Below, piece by piece: positions 57,796 to 64,000 of a DNA stretch of 64,000 nucleotides. Positions within the stretch are counted from its first letter, which is position 1, and every line of letters starts with the position of its first letter. This DNA is from Noviherbaspirillum aridicola (GTDB lineage: Bacteria > Pseudomonadota > Gammaproteobacteria > Burkholderiales > Burkholderiaceae_D), in assembly GCF_019656455.1 (NCBI RefSeq), contig NZ_BPMK01000005.1:1-64000 (forward strand), given 5' to 3'. The position numbers were made by a program, and so were the translations under genes. The notes under the pieces are model-generated. The model saw nothing but the letters and a program-made list of their open reading frames with translations, was not told where the DNA came from and searched no databases.

Positions 57796-58671
57796 ATGTC
57801 CGTGCCCAAGACCGCCCTCATCTGCCACGACGCCGGAGGTGCCAACGTGCTGCTGGCCTGGCTCGCCCGGCAGGAGGGCCTGCCTGCAAGCGCCTATGTC
57901 GAAGGGCCCGCGCTGACATTGTGGCGTGCGCGCTTCGGGGACCGGCCGCTGTCGGCCTCGCCGGACGAATGCATTGCCGGCGCCGACATACTGATCACGG
58001 CGACCAGCTGGAACAGCGACCTCGAGCACCACGCGCGCATTCGCGCCCGGGCGCTCGGCATCAGGAGCATCGCCGTGCTCGATCACTGGGTGAACTACCG
58101 GGAGCGTTTCGTCCGAGACGGCCAGACCAGCCTGCCGGACGAGATATGGGTGGCCGACGAGACCGCGCTGCGCATCGCAGTCGACGTATTTCCCGGCATT
58201 CCTGTCACGCTAATCCGTAACGAGTACGTCGCAGAAATGCTTGCTGCGATAGAGCCTGTGGACACGCTGGGCACGCCTGAGCTGCTGTACCTGCTCGAAC
58301 CGGCACGCAGCGATTGGGGCAGGGGCGTACCGGGCGAGTTCCAGGCACTCGACTTTTTCACATCCCGGCTCCACACGCTTGGGCTGCCGGAAGGCACCCC
58401 TATCCGGTTCCGGCCGCATCCGTCCGACCCGCCGGGCAAGTACGACCAGTGGCTGGAAGCGCATGGCTTTGGTCCGGACGCGATCGACCGCAGCGCCAGC
58501 GTCGTGGATGGGATAAGCCGCGCGCGCTGGGTGGCGGGATGCGAGTCGTTCGCGCTGGCCCTGGCGCTGGACGCGGGCAGGACCGTCTACTGCACCCTGC
58601 CGCCATGGGCGCCCGCCTGCCGCCTGCCGCATGCCGGGCTTATCCACCTTAAAGAATTCACTAGTCACTAG
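57796..58671 (+). CDS. Conserved protein of unknown function, glycosyltransferase-like fold suspected
   Basis: A 291-residue soluble protein starting immediately after the preceding stop. I do not recognise its family. The N-terminus TALICHDAGGANVLLAWLARQEG resembles a nucleotide-binding Rossmann turn, ADILITATSWNSDLEHHAR and IAVLDHWVNYRERFVR could form the cleft, IRFRPHPSDPPGKY holds an HP dipeptide as in capsule glycosyltransferases, and ARWVAGCESFALALALDAG would be a donor-binding helix. This layout recalls GT-B sialyl-/poly-transferases, but that is inference. It lies immediately upstream of the amidotransferase cassette. Confidence 0.55.
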   Translation: MSVPKTALICHDAGGANVLLAWLARQEGLPASAYVEGPALTLWRARFGDRPLSASPDECIAGADILITATSWNSDLEHHARIRARALGIRSIAVLDHWVNYRERFVRDGQTSLPDEIWVADETALRIAVDVFPGIPVTLIRNEYVAEMLAAIEPVDTLGTPELLYLLEPARSDWGRGVPGEFQALDFFTSRLHTLGLPEGTPIRFRPHPSDPPGKYDQWLEAHGFGPDAIDRSASVVDGISRARWVAGCESFALALALDAGRTVYCTLPPWAPACRLPHAGLIHLKEFTSH

Positions 58672-58677
58672 CGCGCC

Positions 58678-59808
58678 ATGAAGTACTGCAAGAACTGTCT
58701 CCAGCCCGACACGCGGCCCAACACCCGGTTCACGTCAGAGGGAATCTGCCCGGCCTGCGACTATTTCAGTCGGCTGCAGCATGTCGACTGGCAGGAGCGA
58801 TACGAGATCCTGCGCGATCTGCTCCAGTCCTACCCTCGCCGCCCGAACCAGCATTTCGACTGCATCATCGGCGTCAGCGGCGGCAAGGACAGCACCAGGC
58901 AGGCGCTTTGGGTACGCGACAAGCTGGGTCTCAAACCCTTGCTCGCCTGCCTCAGCTACCCGCCCGAGCAGGTCACACAGCGCGGCACCGACAATATCTC
59001 CAACCTGATCGAACTCGGATTCGACGTCGTCCTGTCGGCGCCCGCGCCCGGCACATGGAAGACTCTGATGCGAAGCGCGTTCGACAGGTTCACCAACTTC
59101 GGCAAGTCGACTGAACTTGCGCTGTTCAGCTCGGTGCCCCAGCTGGCGATCCGCTACGGGATCCCGCTGATCCTTTGGGGCGAAAATCCGGGCCTGCAGC
59201 TGGGCGACCTGAAGACACTGGGACGCACCGGCTACGACGGCAACAACCTGCGGTACATGAACACGCTGTCCGGCGGCGCGCTGGACTGGATGCTCGAGTC
59301 CGGCGTCTCCCTGTCCGAACTGATTCCCTACCAGTACCCGACGCCGGAGGAATTCGATGCGCACGGACTGCAGATCGTCTATCTCGGCTGGTTCCTCGGC
59401 GACTGGTCGCTGGTTAACAACGGCATGTATTCGGCGGCGAGCGGGCTGGAGATCCGGGAAGACACGGTGGAGAATACCGGTGACCTGCTGGGCGTCACCT
59501 CGCTCGACGAGGACTGGGTCACGCTCAACCAGATGATCAAGTATTACAAGTTCGGCTTCGGCCGCGTGACCGATTACGTGAACGAAGAGATTCGGCTCGG
59601 ACGCATCACGCGCGACGCCGGCATCAGGCTGGTCGAACAGTATGACGACGCCTGCTCGGACGACTATATCGCCGCCTTCTCCGATTACATCGGCATCAGC
59701 GTCGATGACTTCTGGCGGCAGGTGCACGCCTCGGTGAATCGCGAGCTTTTCGATATCCGGGCCGACGGGCGCATAGAACGCAAATTTACGGTAGGAGAAG
59801 GATTGTGA
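58678..59808 (+). CDS. N-acetyl sugar amidotransferase (PseA/WbpG-like)
   Basis: A 376-residue enzyme. An N-terminal zinc ribbon (C4-x2-C7 and C24-x2-C27) precedes an ATP-pyrophosphatase domain with an intact PP-loop SGGKDS (residues 67-72, IIGVSGGKDSTRQALWVRDKLGL). These enzymes activate an N-acetyl group with ATP and replace the oxygen with ammonia, giving acetamidino sugars. Ammonia is supplied by the HisH/HisF-like pair encoded next, which overlaps by 4 bases. The pseudaminic acid pathway upstream suggests an acetamidino-pseudaminate product, but WbpG-type action on a diaminouronate is equally possible because wbpABDE-like genes are present. Confidence 0.88.
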   Translation: MKYCKNCLQPDTRPNTRFTSEGICPACDYFSRLQHVDWQERYEILRDLLQSYPRRPNQHFDCIIGVSGGKDSTRQALWVRDKLGLKPLLACLSYPPEQVTQRGTDNISNLIELGFDVVLSAPAPGTWKTLMRSAFDRFTNFGKSTELALFSSVPQLAIRYGIPLILWGENPGLQLGDLKTLGRTGYDGNNLRYMNTLSGGALDWMLESGVSLSELIPYQYPTPEEFDAHGLQIVYLGWFLGDWSLVNNGMYSAASGLEIREDTVENTGDLLGVTSLDEDWVTLNQMIKYYKFGFGRVTDYVNEEIRLGRITRDAGIRLVEQYDDACSDDYIAAFSDYIGISVDDFWRQVHASVNRELFDIRADGRIERKFTVGEGL

Positions 59809-60416
59809 GCCGCAGAACGATAGGCATCGTCGACTATGGCGTCGGCAACCACGCCTCGGTCTGGCGCGCGCTGCATGGCATGGGCTACCGCTGCCGCGTC
59901 AGCAGCGACACTGAGGTGCTGTCGTCGACGGACCTGCTGCTGCTGCCGGGCGTTGGCGCGTTTCCCGCGGCTATGGCCGCGCTGCAGCGGCATGAGCTGA
60001 CCGAGTACTTGAAATCGCAGGCGCGCCAGGGCAGGCCGATGGTAGGCATCTGCCTGGGCATGCAATTGCTCGCCGACGGGTCCGAAGAGCACGGTTTCAG
60101 CGCCGGGCTGGGCATCATTCCCGGCCAGGTGGTAGCGCTTGACCAGGCGAGGTGGCACATCGGCTGGAACTCGATCGAGGTGATCGGTGGCGATCCGCTG
60201 CTGGCCCCCAGCGACGGCGAGTCGGTTTATTTCAACCATTCCTATGTATTCGAGGCGCCGCCGGAGTATCAGGTATGCCTGGCGCGCCTGTCGCAGCCTT
60301 TCGTTGTCGGCGTACGCCGCAACAACGTGCTCGGATTGCAGTTCCATCCGGAGAAGAGCCAGGCGGCCGGCCACCGGTTGCTGAGCAATGTGATTGAGGG
60401 GCTGTGCCGTGATTAA
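59805..60416 (+). CDS. hisH2: HisH-like glutamine amidotransferase subunit of the sugar amidation cassette
   Basis: A 203-residue class I glutaminase: GIVDYGVGNHASVWRAL at the N-terminus, the oxyanion strand LLLPGVGAFPAAMAAL, nucleophile cysteine in GICLGMQLLADGSEEH and the His-Glu pair in LQFHPEKSQ. The triad is intact. Location between two sugar amidotransferase genes rather than in a his operon shows it supplies ammonia for sugar amidation, as HisH2 does in Pseudomonas O-antigen clusters. Confidence 0.9.
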   Translation: MSRRTIGIVDYGVGNHASVWRALHGMGYRCRVSSDTEVLSSTDLLLLPGVGAFPAAMAALQRHELTEYLKSQARQGRPMVGICLGMQLLADGSEEHGFSAGLGIIPGQVVALDQARWHIGWNSIEVIGGDPLLAPSDGESVYFNHSYVFEAPPEYQVCLARLSQPFVVGVRRNNVLGLQFHPEKSQAAGHRLLSNVIEGLCRD

Positions 60417-61179
60417 GAAACGTCTGATCGGAGTGGTCACCGTGCGCGACGGCCTGGCCGTGCAATCGTTTGGCTACCGCCGCTATCTGCCGCTGGGCCG
60501 GCCGGAAATCCTGGTCGAGAATCTGGACCGCTGGGGCGCCGACGAGATCCTGGTGCAATGCACTGACCGCAGCACGCGCGGACTGGGACCGGACCTCGCG
60601 CTGCTCGAACGCATCGGGCGGCTCGGGCTGTCGACGCCGCTGATCTATGCCGGCGGAATCCGCAACGCAGAGGACGCGCGGGCCGCGACCAAGGCGGCGG
60701 CCGACCGTGTCTGCGTCGACGCCCTCCTGCAGGACGATCCGGGCGCGCTCGACACGCTTGCCGCCCATCTCGGTGCGCAGGCCATCATTGCCGCCTTGCC
60801 GCTGTCACGGGAAGACGGGGAGCTGCGCCTGCTCGACTACCGGCAGCGCCGCTCGACCGCGCTGCCGGCGCCGCTGCTCGGCGTGCTCGGCGCCGGGATG
60901 CTGTCGGAGGTGCTGATCATCGACTGGCGTAACGAAGGCCGCCGCGGCGGTTTTGACCAGTCGCTGCTGACCGGTTTCCCCGCCAACATCCCGCTGATCG
61001 CCTTCGGCGGGCTGTCGGAAGCGCAACAGCTGCAGCAGGTGTTCGAACTGCCGCAGGTGGTCGCCGCGGCGGTCGGCAACTTCCTCGCCTACGAGGAACA
61101 CGCGATCCAGCATCTCAAGAAACAATTGACGGGCATCGCGTTGCGGCCTGCCGTCTACCGTAGTTCCCTGACGCCATGA
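60409..61179 (+). CDS. hisF2: HisF-like ammonia-channel subunit lacking cyclase catalytic residues
   Basis: A 256-residue (beta/alpha)8 barrel. It starts at GTG 60409, overlapping hisH2 by 8 bases. Alignment by eye to HisF puts Thr at position 11 (KKRLIGVVTVRDG) where HisF has the catalytic Asp, and Pro near residue 131 (QAIIAALPLSREDG) where it has the second Asp (AIDA). It should therefore not cyclise imidazole-glycerol phosphate but conduct ammonia from HisH2 to the amidotransferase. The barrel and phosphate-site glycines (LIYAGGIRN, IAFGGLSEA) remain. Confidence 0.88.
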   Translation: MIKKRLIGVVTVRDGLAVQSFGYRRYLPLGRPEILVENLDRWGADEILVQCTDRSTRGLGPDLALLERIGRLGLSTPLIYAGGIRNAEDARAATKAAADRVCVDALLQDDPGALDTLAAHLGAQAIIAALPLSREDGELRLLDYRQRRSTALPAPLLGVLGAGMLSEVLIIDWRNEGRRGGFDQSLLTGFPANIPLIAFGGLSEAQQLQQVFELPQVVAAAVGNFLAYEEHAIQHLKKQLTGIALRPAVYRSSLTP

Positions 61180-62423
61180 CATACATGCATGACTCCCTGA
61201 CCTGCCGCCGCTGCCTGTACCCGGCCTCGCACCCCCTTGGTTTGACCCTGGACGAGGAGGGCATCTGTTCCGGCTGCCGGATCCATGAAGAAAAGGACAG
61301 TCTCGACTGGATCGCGCGCTGGCGCATGCTGGAAGAGCTGGCTGCGCCGTATCGCGTCACAACTGGCAAGACCTGGGATTGCATCGTGCCGGTCACCGGC
61401 GCCAACGATTCCTACTTCATCGTCCACCTGGTGAAGGAACGGCTGGGCCTTAACCCGCTGCTCGTCACCTACAACAAGTACTTCAACACGCCGTTGGGCA
61501 TCCGCAACCTGGCGAACCTGCGCATACGGTTCAACTGCGACATCCTGGTGCAGAACGTGAATCCGGTGTCGGTACGCAAGATCACCCGCACCACGTTGCG
61601 CCAGTTCGGCAGCATGTACTGGCCCTGCCTGGCGGGGCAGACCGTGTTCCCGGTGCAGACCGCAGTGCGCTACCGGATTCCGCTGATTGTCTGGGGCGCG
61701 CACCAGGGGCTGGAGCAGGTCGGCATGTTCTCGCACGAGCACGAAGTCGAGATGACCCGCCGCTATCGCAAGGACCACGACCTGATGGGGCATGAAGCTG
61801 ACGACCTGCTGTCGATCTTCGACACGCTCAACGAAGACGACATCTGGCAATACCGCTATCCGGACGACGCCGAACTCAACGACGTCGGCGTGCGCGGCAT
61901 CTACCTCGGGAACTACGTGCGCTGGGATCCCAAGGCGCAGCACGAGCAGATGGTGGCCTCGCACGGCTACAAGGGCGCACGTTTCGCGCGCACCTTCGAC
62001 ACCTACGACCATGTCGACTGCTACAACTTCATGGACCTGCACGACCATCTGAAGCTGCTCAAGCATGGCTACTCGAAGGTCACCGACCACGCCTGCCGCG
62101 AAATCCGGCATGGACGCCTCTCGCGAGAGGACGCGCTCGCCCTCGTGCGCCGGCACGAGGAACAGCCGTTGCGCCACATCGACAAGTTCTGTGAATGGCT
62201 GGGCGTCGAGCAGCGCAGCCTGCACTTCATCATGGACCAGCACCGCAACCGCAACGTGTGGGAGCAGGTGAAACCAGGGCAGTGGGTGCGCGCAGACCGC
62301 CGGGAGAGCCCCGAAGGGGATGCGGAGGCCGCCGAACACGTGCTCGGTTTCCGTGCGCATGCCGAGCTCAACAACGGTGAGCGCGATCGCTACATCATCA
62401 TCGGCAAGGGCTATCCGACATGA
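61176..62423 (+). CDS. Second N-acetyl sugar amidotransferase homologue with degenerate PP-loop
   Basis: A 415-residue homologue of the gene at 58678. The zinc ribbon is kept (C10-x2-C13, C31-x2-C34) but the PP-loop SGGKDS has become TGANDS (residues 74-79, IVPVTGANDSYFIVHLVKERLGL), losing the second glycine and the lysine. The rest (IVWGAHQGLEQVG, DDIWQYRYPDDAEL, RYIIIGKGYPT) is well conserved and there are no stops. It may be a non-catalytic partner, or use a changed loop for a different nucleophile or substrate. Coupled to hisF2 and to the next gene by 4-base overlaps. Confidence 0.82.
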   Translation: MTYMHDSLTCRRCLYPASHPLGLTLDEEGICSGCRIHEEKDSLDWIARWRMLEELAAPYRVTTGKTWDCIVPVTGANDSYFIVHLVKERLGLNPLLVTYNKYFNTPLGIRNLANLRIRFNCDILVQNVNPVSVRKITRTTLRQFGSMYWPCLAGQTVFPVQTAVRYRIPLIVWGAHQGLEQVGMFSHEHEVEMTRRYRKDHDLMGHEADDLLSIFDTLNEDDIWQYRYPDDAELNDVGVRGIYLGNYVRWDPKAQHEQMVASHGYKGARFARTFDTYDHVDCYNFMDLHDHLKLLKHGYSKVTDHACREIRHGRLSREDALALVRRHEEQPLRHIDKFCEWLGVEQRSLHFIMDQHRNRNVWEQVKPGQWVRADRRESPEGDAEAAEHVLGFRAHAELNNGERDRYIIIGKGYPT

Positions 62424-63433
62424 ATCCGGGCAATGCCACCGTCGTCTGGCTCAACGCTCCGGGTCAGCTGGAGCTGCGCACGGAATCCCTGCGGCCGCCC
62501 GGCGACCGCGAGGTACTGTGCGAAACGCTGGTCACGGCGATCTCACCGGGGACCGAGCTCGCGGCCTTCAAGGGCTTGCCTCCGCTGCGGCCCGGCGTCG
62601 TCTATCCGCGCCTCCAGGGCTATTGCAACGTTGCGCGCGTGCTCGCCTGCGGTACCGCCGTGACATCGCTGCAGCCCGGCGACCGCGTGCTTAGCTTCAG
62701 CTCGCACCGCAGCGCGTTCGTCGCCGCCGAAGACGAGATCCTGTTCAAGCTCCCCGACGAGGCCCGCGCTGACCACATCGCCTGCACGTATCTCTTTCAC
62801 CTCGGCTACAACGCGGTACTGCGCGCGGGCGTGCGCGCGGGCAGCCGCGTCCTGGTCATCGGACTCGGCGCGCTCGGCCTGACCACGGTTGCCATGGCAG
62901 CCCTGGCCGGAGCCCGCGTGTTCGCGCTGTCCGACCAGGCACAACCGGCTGCACTTGCGCGCCAAATGGGCGCCGAGGCAGTGTTCGGACGAGCCGAACT
63001 TCCGGCGCTGAAGCAGGCGCTCGGCCCCGATCTCGCCGACGTCGTCGTATCGACCACGAACGGCTGGAGCGACTGGGAGGCCGCGCTGCAAGCGGCCGGC
63101 CGGATGGGCGTGATCGCCGTCCTGGGCTTTCCCGGCCGCGGCGAGGCGCCGCCCGGCTTCAACCCGCTCGACAGCCAGCATTTCTACATGAAGCAGCTGC
63201 GCATCGAGGCCGTCGGCATGTCGCCGGAGCGTCCCGACAGCCGGGGCTTCTGCCGTTTCAACGAACGCGCCAACCTCGACTACCTCGCCGGCCTGATCGC
63301 CGCCGGCCGCCTCGATCCGACACCTATCATTTCCGGCACGTATGCGGGCACGGACATTGGCCGCGCCTATGCCGATCTGATCGCCCGGCGTTCCTCCCCC
63401 ATCACCTATCTGCTCACATGGAACAACAGTTAA
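62420..63433 (+). CDS. Medium-chain dehydrogenase (zinc-binding alcohol dehydrogenase-like)
   Basis: A 337-residue MDR-superfamily protein with a GroES-like N-terminal half (AISPGTELAAFKG, VYPRLQGYCNVARVLACG) and a Rossmann half (GSRVLVIGLGALGLTTVAMAALAGARVFALSD). The usual catalytic zinc ligands and four-cysteine structural lobe are not evident, resembling BchC-like or sugar-cluster MDRs. In polysaccharide loci such enzymes often pair with a Gfo/Idh oxidoreductase, and one follows with a 16-base overlap. Substrate unknown. Confidence 0.8.
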   Translation: MNPGNATVVWLNAPGQLELRTESLRPPGDREVLCETLVTAISPGTELAAFKGLPPLRPGVVYPRLQGYCNVARVLACGTAVTSLQPGDRVLSFSSHRSAFVAAEDEILFKLPDEARADHIACTYLFHLGYNAVLRAGVRAGSRVLVIGLGALGLTTVAMAALAGARVFALSDQAQPAALARQMGAEAVFGRAELPALKQALGPDLADVVVSTTNGWSDWEAALQAAGRMGVIAVLGFPGRGEAPPGFNPLDSQHFYMKQLRIEAVGMSPERPDSRGFCRFNERANLDYLAGLIAAGRLDPTPIISGTYAGTDIGRAYADLIARRSSPITYLLTWNNS

Positions 63434-64000
63434 ACGCGGCCGTCATCGGCTGCGGGCGCATGGGCGCTTTCACAAGCGAGTCAGTCATACGTCACGCACC
63501 GCGCTGCTGGCTGCCGCTCAGCCATGCGGAAGCGATCTGCAGCCACCCGCGGCTCAGGCTGGCGGCCCTCTGCGATACCGACGCGGCCATGCTCCAGCGC
63601 GCAGGCGACAAGTACCAGGTCGCGCGCCGCTACGAAGATCCTCGCGCGCTGCTGGACGCCGAGCGTCCCGCGCTGCTCGGCCTGGCCACCCGCACTCTCG
63701 GACGCGCGGAACTGATCCAGCATGCAATCGCCTCGGGCACCCGAGCCATCCATGCCGAAAAGCCGTTGTGCAACAGCGTGACCGAACTGCAGGGACTGCG
63801 GGAAGCGTTGCGGCGCGACGATGTCTTTGTCACCTGGGGTGCAATCCGCCGGTTCTTCGGCGTCTACCGGCAGGCACTCGCGCTGGCCGAATCCGGCCGT
63901 TATGGCGCGCTGCGTGAAATCCGCGTCAACTTCGGCTCCGCGCCCCTGTTCTGGACGCACCCGCATTCCATCGATCTCCTGCTGTTCGGAGCGGCCGGGC
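63418..64000 (+). CDS. Gfo/Idh/MocA family oxidoreductase, truncated by the window end
   Basis: The first 194 codons of an oxidoreductase starting at ATG 63418, inside the end of the preceding gene. NAAVIGCGRMGAFTSES is the Rossmann start, RAIHAEKPLCNSVTEL holds the catalytic lysine, and APLFWTHPHSIDLLLFGAAG is the substrate-domain start. It continues beyond 64000 with no stop. It is the third member of this family in the operon, distinct from those at 45272 and 54797. Confidence 0.85.
   Translation, partial: MEQQLNAAVIGCGRMGAFTSESVIRHAPRCWLPLSHAEAICSHPRLRLAALCDTDAAMLQRAGDKYQVARRYEDPRALLDAERPALLGLATRTLGRAELIQHAIASGTRAIHAEKPLCNSVTELQGLREALRRDDVFVTWGAIRRFFGVYRQALALAESGRYGALREIRVNFGSAPLFWTHPHSIDLLLFGAAG

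Noticed and set aside
59805-61179. hisH-hisF of histidine biosynthesis
   Set aside because: No other his gene is nearby, HisF lacks both catalytic aspartates and the pair is flanked by sugar amidotransferases.

Overview
The window looks like a chromosomal segment of a high-GC betaproteobacterium of the Burkholderiales, most likely Oxalobacteraceae-like. The evidence is a phasin gene with PhaR-like operators, an rpsU-yqeY-dnaG-rpoD block followed by tRNA-Ile2(CAU), an NtrC/sigma54/NasT-style nitrate assimilation locus and an EPS-associated MarR regulator. The family-level placement is inference. Apart from the Rhs toxin/immunity tail and the decayed stretch near 42.3-43.6 kb, coding density is high and composition fairly uniform.

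Layout. (1) 0.1-3.9 kb, housekeeping: phasin (-), ybaK, plsY, an mgtC-like gene, tsaD (-). (2) 3.9-18.7 kb, assimilatory nitrate/nitrite locus: nasT, the nrtABC transporter, a PP2C-phosphatase/Ser-Thr-kinase fusion (-), a nitrate MFS transporter (-), nirBD, nasA, ybiB and a sirohaem-type methyltransferase. Three -24/-12 promoters, two matching CGCAC-N7-GTGCG dyads and a terminator-containing leader in front of nrtA indicate dual control, by NtrC/sigma54 at initiation and NasT at antitermination. (3) 18.9-24.3 kb: a signal-peptide-bearing Rhs/YD-repeat protein with a lower-GC C-terminal toxin-like domain and an adjacent putative immunity gene. (4) 24.4-31.3 kb: a flavoprotein, then rpsU, yqeY, dnaG, rpoD and tRNA-Ile2. 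(5) 31.4-37.0 kb: ugd, a nucleotide-sugar epimerase, a polysialyltransferase-like protein, and GT9 and GT4 glycosyltransferases. (6) 37.2-42.2 kb: a DEAD-box helicase, gluQ (-), a pirin and a surface lipoprotein. (7) 42.3-43.5 kb: the decayed remains of one WecA/WbpL-like sugar-phosphate transferase on the minus strand. (8) 43.6-64.0 kb: one long, tightly packed plus-strand polysaccharide operon that runs off the window.

The last operon is the most distinctive region. It starts with an EPS-type MarR regulator that has a palindrome at its own predicted start site. It then encodes most of the UDP-2,3-diacetamido-uronic acid route (wbpA/tviB-, wbpB-, wbpD- and wbpE-like) and a Wzx flippase. A complete CMP-pseudaminic acid route follows in order: pseB, pseC, pseF, a pseG-GNAT fusion and pseI. 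Further sugar-modifying genes come next, then an amidotransferase cassette with two N-acetyl-sugar amidotransferase homologues flanking hisH/hisF paralogues. The HisF paralogue has lost both cyclase aspartates and the second amidotransferase has a degenerate PP-loop. Together these suggest a surface glycan containing an amidino- or amide-modified nonulosonic acid and/or diaminouronic acid. No polymerase, chain-length regulator or intact priming transferase is visible inside the window.
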